A stretch of DNA of 64,000 nucleotides from JAFAZJ01 sp964437145 (GCA_964437145.1 CAYTFW010000009.1:7823-71822), one strand, 5' to 3'; counted from the first letter of the stretch, positions 46,402 to 54,084 are shown. Made by a program: numbers and translations. Notes: a model not told the origin generated them from the letters alone.

Positions 46402-47235
46402 ATGATGGTCGGGATGAAGGGCAGACACATTCTCGCGGGTGCCGCGCTGGGCGTCCTTTGCGGGTTCTCGGCGGGCGGCGCGATCGCCGAAACGGCGTCG
46501 CCGCCGGTCGTGACGCCGCATGTCCGTGCCCAGCTGGTAGTGCTGGGTCCAGTAGAGGCCGGCGGCGTGTCCTTGGGGCTGCGCATGGCGGTGAAGCCGG
46601 GTTGGCACACCTACTGGCGCAATCCCGGCGATTCGGGCGAGCCACCGACCTTGAAGCTGTCGTCACCCGGCGGCGGCGCCGTCGCGTTTGTCGGCTGGCC
46701 GGCGCCGGAGCGCATCGATATCGGCGGCATCGTCAGCTACGGCCACCACAACGAGGTGATGTTCGTCGCCCATGCGACCCTGCCGGCGGGCGCCACGCGC
46801 GTCGAGGCCGAGGCGACCTGGCTGGTCTGCGAAAAGGTCTGCGTGCCGCAGGGCGGCAAGTTCGCGCTCGATGTGGCGGCGAGTTCGCCGCCGAGCGCCG
46901 CGACGGTGGCGCTGAAGCCCGTGCCGCCGCCTTCGGTCGGGGCGACCCTGACGCGCGCCGGCGACAGGCTGCGGCTGACCATCGACGCCGCCAAGCTTGG
47001 CGGCGCGCCCCTGGCGGCCTATTTCTTTCCTTACCCGAGCGATATCGTCGATCATTCGGCCAAGCAGAGTTTCCGCGTCGAGGGCGGATCCCTGGCCTTG
47101 GATCTCACGCCGCTCGACGCGCGCGGCCGCACACCGCCGGAGCTTTCCGGCCTGCTGGAGATCGAGATCGCCGCCGATGGCGGGCGAAAGACACGGCGTT
47201 TTGAAGTGCTGGCCCGCGACGCGGGCCGAAGCTAG
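46402..47235 (+). CDS. Exported DsbD N-terminal-domain-like protein
   Basis: About 277 residues from ATG 46402 (46405 and 46414 are alternatives). A Sec signal peptide (HILAGAALGVLCGFSAGGAIAE) is followed by a domain related to the periplasmic alpha domain of DsbD/ScsB: GLRMAVKPGWHTYWRNPGDSG and, near residue 145, LVCEKVCVPQGG with a Cys-x3-Cys pair. It lacks the eight membrane helices and thioredoxin domain of DsbD. The same domain, with TCDDVCIP, forms the N-terminus of the full-length protein at 55928. It probably exchanges disulfides in the periplasm. First of four codirectional exported/redox genes. Confidence 0.75.
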   Translation: MMVGMKGRHILAGAALGVLCGFSAGGAIAETASPPVVTPHVRAQLVVLGPVEAGGVSLGLRMAVKPGWHTYWRNPGDSGEPPTLKLSSPGGGAVAFVGWPAPERIDIGGIVSYGHHNEVMFVAHATLPAGATRVEAEATWLVCEKVCVPQGGKFALDVAASSPPSAATVALKPVPPPSVGATLTRAGDRLRLTIDAAKLGGAPLAAYFFPYPSDIVDHSAKQSFRVEGGSLALDLTPLDARGRTPPELSGLLEIEIAADGGRKTRRFEVLARDAGRS

Positions 47236-47283
47236 CGTCGTGTCCGCACGCGTTGCCTGCTCATTCCGCAACAGGAGCTTCGC

Positions 47284-47919
47284 ATGACGTCCACACCTGT
47301 TCTCACTCGCCGCGCCTCTTTAGTCCTCGCCGGTGGCGCGTTGCTCGTGCCGTCCGCCTTGTCGGCCAAGCCGGTCATCGCCCAGCCAGCGCCGGCTTTC
47401 ACCGGCGGCGACACCAACGGCAAGAAGCACGCGCTCGCCGACTATCGGGGCAAGACCGTGGTGCTGGAATGGACCAATCACGAGTGCCCCTATGTCGCCA
47501 AGCACTACCGCTCGGCCAACATGCAGGCGATCCAGAAGGACGTGGTGAAGGCCGGCGGCGTGTGGCTCACCGTCATCTCCTCGGAGCCGGGCTCGCAGGG
47601 CTTTGTCAGCGCCGCCAAGGCCAACGAGCTGACCAAGAGCCGCGACGCCGCGCCCAGCGCCGTGATCCTCGACCCCGACGGCGTCATCGGCCGTGCCTAC
47701 GACGCGCGCGTGACGCCGCACATGTTCATCATCGATGCCAAGGGCACGCTGGTCTACATGGGCGGCATCGACAGCATCCGCTCGACCAGCGTCGACGACG
47801 TGCCCAAGGCCAAGCCCTATGTGCGCGACGCGCTCAAGGAGCTGGCCGCCGGCAAGCCGATCACCACGCCGTCGACCAGCGCCTACGGCTGCACCATCAA
47901 GTACAAGCCCACGGCGTAG
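47284..47919 (+). CDS. Exported redoxin-domain protein (AhpC/TSA-thioredoxin-like)
   Basis: 211 residues. Residues 4-30 form a Tat-like leader (LTRRASLVLAGGALLVPSAL). The thioredoxin-fold domain has KTVVLEWTNHECPYVAKHY with Cys68 in a Cys-Pro-Tyr-Val motif rather than CxxC, plus the cis-Pro VTPHMFIID; a second cysteine occurs near residue 204 (YGCTIKY). This is the redoxin pattern in which CPYVxKHY marks a subfamily often found with exported proteins. CAGGAGC is correctly spaced before the start. It lies between the DsbD-like and DUF3500 genes and may interact with the former. Confidence 0.82.
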   Translation: MTSTPVLTRRASLVLAGGALLVPSALSAKPVIAQPAPAFTGGDTNGKKHALADYRGKTVVLEWTNHECPYVAKHYRSANMQAIQKDVVKAGGVWLTVISSEPGSQGFVSAAKANELTKSRDAAPSAVILDPDGVIGRAYDARVTPHMFIIDAKGTLVYMGGIDSIRSTSVDDVPKAKPYVRDALKELAAGKPITTPSTSAYGCTIKYKPTA

Positions 47920-47931
47920 CGCGGCAACACT

Positions 47932-49017
47932 ATGCCGCATGACGGGATCGTCGGCCCGCATCACCATCACGACGATGCGGACCACGATCACCACCATCAT
48001 CACCACGGCCATCACCACCCGACGCGCCGCGCGCTGATCGGCGCCACGGCCGCGGGGCTGGTGGTGGGGCTGTCGCCGCGCGACAGCCGCGCGCAGATCG
48101 TCGAGCGCATGACCCGCGCCGCGCAGGCGCTGATCGCCGCGACCGACGAGCGCCAGCGCCGCGTTCTGGCGCTACCCTTCGACGCCCAGCGCGAGGATTG
48201 GCACTACATTCCGCGCCGCCGCGCCGGCCTGCCGTTCGGCATCATGAGTACCAGCGTGAGCGCGGCGGCGATGGCGCTGCTGCACGCCGGCCTGGGCGAC
48301 ACCGGCGTGAGGCGCATCGAGGGCACGCGGCGACTCGAGGCGATCCTGCGCGAGCGTGAAGGCACGTGGCGCGATCCCGACAACTACGCCGTGGCGATCT
48401 GGGGCGCGCCGGGCACGGTGCCTTGGGGCTGGCGCATCGAAGGCCATCACCTGTCGCTGCACTTCACCGTGCTCGGGCCAGATCGCGTCGCCGTGACGCC
48501 GGCCTTCTGGGGCGCCAATCCGGCGCGCGCGGCGGACGGCTTCCGCCTGATGGGCGCGGTCGAGGATGCCGGCCGCGGCTTGATCCGCGCGCTGCCCGAT
48601 GCGTTGCGCCGCGAGGCGACGATCGCCGAGCGCGCCTTCGGCGACATCGTCGCCGGCCCGGGCCGCGAGCAGGAGATCGGCGCGCCGCGCGGCGTGGCGC
48701 TGGCGCGCATGAGCGCCACGGATCGCGACAGCGCGATGCGCATCGCCACGGGATTCCTCGAGGCGCTGTCGCCCGACCTCGCGCAACTGCAGACGCGCCG
48801 GCTGCGCGATGGCGGCGTCGATCAGCTGCGCTTCGCCTGGGCGGGACCGACCGGCGAGGGCCAGCCCTACTATTTCCGTCTGCACGGCCCGGTGACCCTG
48901 ATCGAGCTCGACAACACCCAGAACAACGCCAACCATGTCCACTCGGTGTGGCGCGATCTCGCCGCCGATTTCGGCCGCGACATGCTGGCCGACCATTACA
49001 GACGACAGCATCGGTAG
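47932..49017 (+). CDS. DUF3500 protein with His-rich N-terminus and Tat leader
   Basis: 361 residues. Residues 3-29 contain 15 histidines (including a run of six), followed at 31-33 by TRR and a hydrophobic stretch (ALIGATAAGLVVGLS), the layout of a twin-arginine signal with a metal-binding n-region. Residues from about 53 on are DUF3500, with QRRVLALPFDAQREDWHYIPR, WRIEGHHLSLHFTV and NNANHVHSVWRDLAADFG. Family function is not known; histidines in HHLSLHF and HVHS suggest a metal site. It starts 12 nt after the redoxin gene and has a rhodanese gene 6 nt downstream. No SD is visible at ATG 47932. Confidence 0.82.
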   Translation: MPHDGIVGPHHHHDDADHDHHHHHHGHHHPTRRALIGATAAGLVVGLSPRDSRAQIVERMTRAAQALIAATDERQRRVLALPFDAQREDWHYIPRRRAGLPFGIMSTSVSAAAMALLHAGLGDTGVRRIEGTRRLEAILREREGTWRDPDNYAVAIWGAPGTVPWGWRIEGHHLSLHFTVLGPDRVAVTPAFWGANPARAADGFRLMGAVEDAGRGLIRALPDALRREATIAERAFGDIVAGPGREQEIGAPRGVALARMSATDRDSAMRIATGFLEALSPDLAQLQTRRLRDGGVDQLRFAWAGPTGEGQPYYFRLHGPVTLIELDNTQNNANHVHSVWRDLAADFGRDMLADHYRRQHR

Positions 49018-49023
49018 GAATTC

Positions 49024-49416
49024 ATGCTGCAGAAGATGAAGGCGATACTCGGCATGGGCGCCGCGCCCGTCGCGGCCACGATCACGCCCGTGGAGGCGCA
49101 TCGTCGCCAATCCAGCGGCACGCTGCTGATCGATGTGCGCCACGCGCCCGAGCGCGCGCAAGTGGGAGCGCCGGCCGGCGCGGCGTGGATCGACTGGACC
49201 GGCGACGCCACGGCGTTCATCGCCGCGACGATGGCACTGACGGGCGGTGACACGACCAGGCCGATCGCGCTGATCTGCAGATCGGGCGTTCGCTCGGGGC
49301 AGGCGCAGGCGGCGCTGCAGGGCGCCGGCTACAGCGACGTGGTCAACGTCGTGGGCGGCTTCGACGCCGGCCCCGAGAACTGGCGCGCGAGCGGCCTGCC
49401 GGAAGAACGGGCCTGA
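49024..49416 (+). CDS. Rhodanese-like protein
   Basis: 130 residues, single rhodanese domain. The active-site loop CRSGVRS starts with Cys85, which would carry a persulfide; LLIDVRHAPER (34-44) is the CH2A-like motif and VVGGFDAG the C-terminal motif. It has no clear signal peptide. Single-domain rhodaneses transfer sulfane sulfur to thiols or cyanide. TAGGAA precedes ATG 49024. It ends the codirectional exported/redox string starting at 46402. Confidence 0.85.
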   Translation: MLQKMKAILGMGAAPVAATITPVEAHRRQSSGTLLIDVRHAPERAQVGAPAGAAWIDWTGDATAFIAATMALTGGDTTRPIALICRSGVRSGQAQAALQGAGYSDVVNVVGGFDAGPENWRASGLPEERA

Positions 49417-49437
49417 CGGCAGGCCGCGGCCGTATCG

Positions 49438-49908
49438 CTATTGGTTGAGCTTCGGCCAGTTGGCCTTGGCCCTGGCGATCATGCCGGGAATGTCGGCTTC
49501 CCAGGTGCGCTGGATGTCGGCGTTGAAGTTCATGTAGAGCTTGCCGTCGACCACCTTCCAGCCATTGACCGGATCGACGTCGAACAGCTTGCCCTGGGCC
49601 ACGCCCCAGGAGCAGAAGCCGCCGAACTGCGGCGCGTACTTCTCGCGCTCGGCCTTGAACATCGCCAGGTGCTGGGCGTTGGCGAAGCGCCAGGTGACGC
49701 CGCTCCACAGATCCTCGTGCTCGGCCTTGCCCAGGGTCGGCTTGCCGACCGTCTGGTAGGCGACGACGTCGTAGCCCTTGGCGCCCAGCCCGGCGTATAG
49801 GCTGTTGTGCGTGCCGCCGGTGCGGTCGATGGCGTGCGCCGCCGCCAGCGGCAACGCCACGGCCAGTCCGGCGAGAACGGCGCGGCGGGCGAAAGTCGGA
49901 ACGGTCAT
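49438..49908 (-). CDS. Exported YHS domain-containing protein
   Basis: 156 residues. A Sec/Tat-like signal peptide (TFARRAVLAGLAVALPLAAAHA) ends near residue 26. The mature protein has the YHS pattern with GYDVVAYQTVGKPTLG, TWRFANAQHLAMFKAEREKYAPQFGGFC and GWKVVDGKLYMNFN. YHS domains often bind copper or accompany copper ATPases; here the role is unknown. AGGAGGG precedes ATG 49908. The promoter region contains ACCGA-ACGA-TCGGT (49942-49955). It is divergent from the TetR gene, so it is a likely target of that regulator. Confidence 0.82.
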   Translation of the reverse strand: MTVPTFARRAVLAGLAVALPLAAAHAIDRTGGTHNSLYAGLGAKGYDVVAYQTVGKPTLGKAEHEDLWSGVTWRFANAQHLAMFKAEREKYAPQFGGFCSWGVAQGKLFDVDPVNGWKVVDGKLYMNFNADIQRTWEADIPGMIARAKANWPKLNQ

Positions 49909-50021
49909 GTGGATCCCTCCTCGAAGCCTCGGCCGAAATAGACCGAACGATCGGTACAATACTGATCGCCGCGGTCGTCGCAACTCGATACGCTTCACGT
50001 CGTCGTGGGGTCGGCGTGATG

Positions 50022-50065
50022 TTGACAGTCGGACGGGCCGCCGTTTATTGGACCGGTTGGTCCAA
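50022..50065 (+). promoter_or_regulatory. TetR gene promoter with overlapping operator
   Basis: TTGACA at 50022-50027, and TTATTG at 50045-50050 after 17 nt. The perfect palindrome TTGGACC-GGTT-GGTCCAA (50048-50065) covers the -10 edge and start region and ends 2 nt before the GTG start. This is a textbook TetR-family autoregulatory site. Confidence 0.65.
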
Positions 50066-50067
50066 CA

Positions 50068-50643
50068 GTGACGGACAAGGCGATGCCGGCTCCGCTTATG
50101 CCGCGCGAAGAGGTGGTGCGCCGCCTGCTGGAAGTGTTCCGCGGCCACGGCTTCGACGGCGCCTCGCTGGCGCAGCTGTCGAAGGCCAGCGGGCTCGGGA
50201 AGTCGAGCCTCTATCACTACTTCCCGGGCGGTAAGGAGGATATGGCGCGCGCCGTGCTCGAGGAGGTCGAGCGCTGGATGGCCGCGCACGTGCTGGCGCC
50301 GCTCGCCGCGCCGGGCGCGCCGGCGCGGCGTCTGGCGCGCATGGTCAAGGCGCTCGACGAGCTCTACGACGGCGGTCGCGCCGCCTGCCTGCTGGGCAAC
50401 ATGCTGGTGGGTGACGCTCGACGCCTGTTCCGCAAACCACTCAAGGACGCCTTCGGCGCCTGGATCGAGGCCTTGGCGTCGGTGGCGCGCGACGCCGGGA
50501 TGAGCGCGACGCCGGCACGGCTGTGGGCCGAGGAGACTGTGCTGTCGATCGAGGGCGCGCTGGTGCTGGCGCGCGGGCTCGACGATCCGGAACCTTTCCG
50601 CCGTGTGCTTCGCCGTCTGCCGGCAACACTGGCGCGATCGTGA
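50068..50643 (+). CDS. TetR/AcrR family transcriptional regulator
   Basis: 191 residues if started at GTG 50068; ATGs at 50083 and 50098 are alternatives. TetR HTH at about 13-58 (VVRRLLEVFRGHGFDGASLAQL, then SGLGKSSLYHYFPGGKEDM). The C-terminal domain has CLLGNMLVGDARR, similar to LmrA/YxaF-like TetR regulators. With a start at 50068 the mRNA would be nearly leaderless, since the operator lies 2 nt upstream. It is divergent from the YHS gene and probably represses both itself and that gene. Confidence 0.85.
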   Translation: MTDKAMPAPLMPREEVVRRLLEVFRGHGFDGASLAQLSKASGLGKSSLYHYFPGGKEDMARAVLEEVERWMAAHVLAPLAAPGAPARRLARMVKALDELYDGGRAACLLGNMLVGDARRLFRKPLKDAFGAWIEALASVARDAGMSATPARLWAEETVLSIEGALVLARGLDDPEPFRRVLRRLPATLARS

Positions 50644-50723
50644 GGAGCGCTTGATCGCAATGTGAAGCGCATCGGCGTGCGGATCGGTGCAGCATGCCGC
50701 CGCCACTCGATCGGAGAGCGACC

Positions 50724-51338
50724 ATGCCATCACGGCGCAGCGTGCTGATCGGCTCGGGAATCGCGGTACTCCTGCCGTTGGGCGTCGGCGCCGGCGCCGA
50801 CCGGACGGACCTCGCCGCGACCTTGCGCGCCGGCGGCTTCAACATTTACTTCCGCCATAGCCTGACGCTACGGCAGGGCCAGCCCGACGACGACCTCTCG
50901 AGCTGTGAGCGCCAGCGCAACCTCACCGACGCCGGCCGGCAATTGGCCAGCCGCATCGGCGCCGCCTTCCGCGCCCTCGCCATTCCGGTCGGCGCGGTGC
51001 GCTCCAGCCCCTATTGCCGCTGTGTCGACACCGCGCGGCTGGCCTTCGGCCGCGTCGAGGTCGTGCCGTGGCTGGAAACCGATGGCGACGAGTCGGGCGA
51101 TCCCGAGCGCGCCAGGCTGGTGCGGCTGCGCGACGCGCTGGCGGCTGCCCCGCCGCGTGGCGTCAACGATGTCTTTGTCGCCCATGGCAACAACCTTGGC
51201 GGGCTGGCCAAGTTGCACGGCTATCCTGAGCTGCCGATCGCGGAAGCCGAGTCGGTGGTGTTCCGCCCGGGCACGGCGCCGGCCCGGGTGCTGGCGCGGC
51301 GCACCGGCCTCCAGTGGGTTCAGCTGGCAGGCGCATGA
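50724..51338 (+). CDS. Exported histidine phosphatase family protein
   Basis: 204 residues from ATG 50724 (GGAGAG upstream; the extension to 50694 is discarded). A Tat-like leader PSRRSVLIGSGIAVLLPLGVGAG comes first. Phosphatase motifs: FRHSLT with Arg44-His45 (the usual third residue Gly/Ala is Ser), VRSSPYCRCVDTA and VAHGNNLGG with the second catalytic His. The branch-2 style resembles SixA-like or periplasmic histidine phosphatases of unknown substrate. It is downstream of the TetR gene by 80 nt and convergent with the next gene. Confidence 0.82.
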   Translation: MPSRRSVLIGSGIAVLLPLGVGAGADRTDLAATLRAGGFNIYFRHSLTLRQGQPDDDLSSCERQRNLTDAGRQLASRIGAAFRALAIPVGAVRSSPYCRCVDTARLAFGRVEVVPWLETDGDESGDPERARLVRLRDALAAAPPRGVNDVFVAHGNNLGGLAKLHGYPELPIAEAESVVFRPGTAPARVLARRTGLQWVQLAGA

Positions 51339-51348
51339 GCGCCGCGCG

Positions 51349-51810
51349 TCAGAAGACGCCGGCCTCGAGCCCGGCGGCCATCGCCATGCCCAGCTCCTCG
51401 ACCTGCGCGATGAAGCTCTCCTGCCAGGCGCCGCGCAACACCAGGGGTTCCTGCACGGCCTTCCAGCGCAGCCCCGTGGTGATGCTCTCGATGGCGCGGC
51501 GCGTGCCGGTGCCGTCCTGGCCGGCGCGGATGTAGCAGGCGAAGGGCAGCGCGTCGGTCTTCTCGATGCAGGCGTAGTAGCTGCGGTCGAAGAAATCCTT
51601 CAGCGCGCCGCTCATGTAGCCGAGGTTCTCGGTGGTGCCGAGGATCACCGCCTGCGCCGCCAGCACGTCCTCGGGCCCCGACGCCAGCGGCGCCTTGACC
51701 ACGACCTCGATGCCGCCGATGTCGGGATGCCGTGCGCCGCGCGCGCAGGCCTCGCGCAACGACTCGGTGTTGGGCGACGGCGCGTGCGCGACGATCAGCA
51801 GGCGTTTCAC
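51349..51810 (-). CDS. Flavodoxin-like NAD(P)H-dependent oxidoreductase
   Basis: 153 residues, start GTG 51810. Flavodoxin fold: KRLLIVAHAPSPNTESL (the FMN phosphate-binding loop with SPNTES), ILGTTENLGYMSGALKDFFDRSYYA (second FMN loop), and IRAGQDGTGTRRAI. Members are small FMN reductases or WrbA-like oxidoreductases. The start overlaps the stop of the upstream Tat protein (GTGA), so the two are coupled. The longer frame to 52416 is spurious. Confidence 0.8.
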   Translation of the reverse strand: MKRLLIVAHAPSPNTESLREACARGARHPDIGGIEVVVKAPLASGPEDVLAAQAVILGTTENLGYMSGALKDFFDRSYYACIEKTDALPFACYIRAGQDGTGTRRAIESITTGLRWKAVQEPLVLRGAWQESFIAQVEELGMAMAAGLEAGVF

Positions 51811-52307
51811 GCCGGACGCGGGCGGATGTCGACGGCGACCTTCATGTCGATCTCGAAGACGTCCTCGAAGAACGTTTCCGGCTTCGGTGTGAAGAAGCGG
51901 CCCTCGACCCGGTTGGCCGTGATGGTCACGCCCTCTGCCTTGATACCGGTGCCCGACACCGAGACCCCTGACCGCTTGAGACCGGGATGGCCGACCTGGG
52001 TGGTGATCAGCTTCGCGTCCGGCCGCGTGAGCGAGAAGCGGAGCGCGGCGCCGAACTGGCCGAAGCCGGCATCGAGCCACGGCCGCTTGGAGGCGGCGTG
52101 ATCCTTCTCGGTCAGCACGATGATGATCGCCTCCTTGTCGTCGGACTTTTCGCGCGGCCAGGCGCTGACGAAAGCGAGCTTCGCCTCCTTGCCGTTGCCG
52201 ACAAAGCGGCCGGAGACAGTGTCGGCGGCGTGCGCGCCGCGGCCGGCGACGACCAGGCCGATGCCGCCGAGGACAAACGTTCGGCGCGAAATCACAAGCT
52301 GGGTCAC
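51807..52307 (-). CDS. Hypothetical Tat-exported protein
   Basis: 166 residues. The leader SRRTFVLGGIGLVVAGRGAHAAD fits a Tat signal with cleavage near AHA-AD. The mature part (about 29-166) is beta-rich without cysteines: VSGRFVGNGKEAKLAFV, AIIIVLTEKDHA, GRFFTP and EIDMKVAVDIRP. I do not recognise a family. It is the first gene of a two-gene operon with the flavodoxin-like reductase (GTGA overlap). Confidence 0.7.
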   Translation of the reverse strand: MTQLVISRRTFVLGGIGLVVAGRGAHAADTVSGRFVGNGKEAKLAFVSAWPREKSDDKEAIIIVLTEKDHAASKRPWLDAGFGQFGAALRFSLTRPDAKLITTQVGHPGLKRSGVSVSGTGIKAEGVTITANRVEGRFFTPKPETFFEDVFEIDMKVAVDIRPRPA

Positions 52308-52410
52308 GGTATCTCCCCCTGGTCACGTCACCTGGATGATCGATCCTATCGCTCCTATCCGGCGAGTGACAGCCGATAGAGGAGCATCTCAAGTCGATAC
52401 CACGGCAGAC

Positions 52411-52439
52411 TTGCATAAACTAGTCCAATGGACTACCTA
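52411..52439 (+). promoter_or_regulatory. Promoter and operator of the RelE/HigB-like toxin-antitoxin pair
   Basis: TTGCAT (52411-52416) and TACCTA (52434-52439) are 17 nt apart. The spacer contains the perfect palindrome TAGTCC-AAT-GGACTA (52421-52435). The first start codon is 6 nt after the -10. A palindrome between -35 and -10 is the usual antitoxin binding place. Confidence 0.6.
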
Positions 52440-52444
52440 TCCCC

Positions 52445-52729
52445 ATGCGCCGCGCCAAGCCTGTGACGGTTGTCGAGACGCCCGAGTTCCTCGCAGCGAC
52501 TCGCGAATTGCTGGGCGTCGAAGAGCGAGCGGCGTTGATCGACTATCTGGCGCATAATCCGAGCGCCGGCGCGCGGGTGATTTACTTCTTTCATAACGAG
52601 TCGATGCCGCTTTTCGCGCTCACGGCGTTCGCCAAGAACCGGCGGGCCGATCTCTCGCAGGCGGATCGGAACGACTTCAAGCGCCTTGTGGCGCAACTCG
52701 TACGGAACCACGAAGGAAGAGGCCGATGA
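52445..52729 (+). CDS. RelE/HigB-like toxin, apparently internally deleted
   Basis: 94 residues. N-terminal VVETPEFLAATRELLGVEERAALIDYL and C-terminal ARVIYFFHNESMPLFALTAFAKNRRADLS match a RelE/HigB-type family (COG4737-like). Between residue 42 and 43 these proteins normally have about 20-25 more residues containing a GTGG-x-RKLRW-like strand and GKSGG loop; here NPSAG runs directly into ARVIYFF. The frame is kept. The lost part includes the basic residues thought to be needed for mRNA cleavage, so the product is probably inactive or altered. The stop overlaps the antitoxin start (ATGA). Confidence 0.75.
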   Translation: MRRAKPVTVVETPEFLAATRELLGVEERAALIDYLAHNPSAGARVIYFFHNESMPLFALTAFAKNRRADLSQADRNDFKRLVAQLVRNHEGRGR

Positions 52730-53022
52730 GCAAGGTCGCAGCCAGCATTCGTCGCGGCCTCCAAGAGGCGGTGGCCTATACCAAGGGCGAGGCCGATACG
52801 CGGCGCTATCGTGTCCATGTGCCCAATCGTGTCGATGTGCGGGCGATCCGATCAAGGCTGGGCCTGACCCAGGAAGCCTTCGCCGATCGCTTCGGTTTCA
52901 GTGTCAACACGTTGCGGCACTGGGAGCAGGGCAAACGCCAGCCCGAAGGGCCAACACGCGCCTATCTGCTGGTGATCGATCGTGCGCCCAACGCGGTGCT
53001 GAAGGCGTTGCGCGCGGCCTGA
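52726..53022 (+). CDS. XRE/HigA-type antitoxin
   Basis: 98 residues. The C-terminal HTH (about 39-72: IRSRLGLTQEAFADRFGFSVNTLRHWEQGKR in two parts) is an XRE domain of the type found in toxin-first HigBA/RelE-like pairs; residues 1-35 (SIRRGLQEAVAYTKGEADTRRYRVHVP) form the toxin-contact part. It probably binds the palindrome at 52421-52435. Coupled to the toxin by ATGA overlap. Intact despite the toxin deletion, so it may remain only as a small repressor. Confidence 0.88.
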   Translation: MSKVAASIRRGLQEAVAYTKGEADTRRYRVHVPNRVDVRAIRSRLGLTQEAFADRFGFSVNTLRHWEQGKRQPEGPTRAYLLVIDRAPNAVLKALRAA

Positions 53023-53964
53023 CTACAGCGTGAGCCGATAGAACGCCGCCGCGTTCTTCCAGAAGAAACGCGCCTGATCCTCGGCGGAAAAATCGCTGAT
53101 CATCCGCCGCACGGCGCGCACCAGCGTATCATAGTCGACGCGCAGGCCGGCGACCGGGAAGTTGGTGGCGAAGACACAGCGCTCGATGCCGAAGATGGCG
53201 ATGGCGTCGCGCACGATGCGGCGGTTCGACGCGTAGTCCCAGGGCTGATCGCGCAGGCCGAATTCCGAGACCTTGAGATGTACGTTGGGGCAGCGCGCGA
53301 TCGTCTCCATCGCCTTGCGCCAGGTCGCGAGACCGTCTTCGCTGCGATCCCACGGGAAGCCGGTGTGGTTGAGGATGATCGGCGTCCTGGGGAATTGCCG
53401 AGCGACCTCGGCCGCCTCGACGAGGTGCCACATCGGCACGCGCAGATCCCACGACAGGCCATATTTCTCCAGCAACGCGAAGCCCTTCAGCCAGGCCGGG
53501 TCTTGCATCGTGCCCTCGATGCGATCGGGCCTCGTATCTGGTGTCAGCGACGTCACCGGCTTGGAGCGGATGCCGCGCACCATCGGGAAACTCGCCTGCC
53601 GGGCGATGATCTCCTCGGCGTTGGGCGTGTGGAACCATGCATGCGCGACGATGGCGCCGGGCAGGCCATCGTTGCGCCGGGCGATGTCGATCAGCCACTG
53701 CGTCTCACCGACCTGGTCGTCGCGATCCCACTCGGCCTCGCAATGCACGGTCATCAGCACGTTGTGCTGCGCCGCGTCGCGCCGGTAGTCGTCCGGCAGG
53801 TAGTCGCGCTTCAGCGGGCTGTAGTCGCCGAGGAAGAAATGCGGCTCGACCGGACCGCGCAGCCACGGCAGGCGGCCGCGCGTGAGGTCCCAGAGATGAT
53901 GATGCGCGTCGATCAGCGTGACCGCCGACGGATCGTCGTTCCAGTGGCCGTGGATGGTTTTCAT
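53023..53964 (-). CDS. Amidohydrolase family protein (2-pyrone-4,6-dicarboxylate lactonase-like)
   Basis: 313 residues, metal-dependent TIM barrel (amidohydrolase 2). Motifs: LIDAHHHLWDLTRG near residues 17-30, VHCEAEWD, HAWFHTPN, and ILNHTGFPWDRS with the metal-proximal His. Late FATNFPV holds the position of the conserved aspartate region, with Asn in place of the more common Asp (SDFP), which is unusual and may weaken the metal site. Members hydrolyse lactones such as pyrone dicarboxylate or L-fuconolactone. Convergent with the antitoxin gene (no spacing between stops). Confidence 0.82.
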   Translation of the reverse strand: MKTIHGHWNDDPSAVTLIDAHHHLWDLTRGRLPWLRGPVEPHFFLGDYSPLKRDYLPDDYRRDAAQHNVLMTVHCEAEWDRDDQVGETQWLIDIARRNDGLPGAIVAHAWFHTPNAEEIIARQASFPMVRGIRSKPVTSLTPDTRPDRIEGTMQDPAWLKGFALLEKYGLSWDLRVPMWHLVEAAEVARQFPRTPIILNHTGFPWDRSEDGLATWRKAMETIARCPNVHLKVSEFGLRDQPWDYASNRRIVRDAIAIFGIERCVFATNFPVAGLRVDYDTLVRAVRRMISDFSAEDQARFFWKNAAAFYRLTL

Positions 53965-53974
53965 CTGTGTTGCC

Positions 53975-54071
53975 GTCGCCCTGAGCGGAGCGAAGCGTAG
54001 TCGAAGGGCCTTGTCTCAACAAACCCAACGGTTCGGTCGAGAGAAGGTCCTTCGACGTCGCTCAGGACGAC
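53975..54071. repeat. Diverged inverted repeat of the CTGAGCG family
   Basis: GTCGCCCTGAGCGGAGCGAAG on the left and CTTCGACGTCGCTCAGGACGAC on the right form imperfect arms, with TCGAAGGGCC/GGTCCTTCGA inside. Related to 22334-22414 and 43003-43066. Confidence 0.6.
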
Positions 54072-54084
54072 GGAGGAGCGGGCG

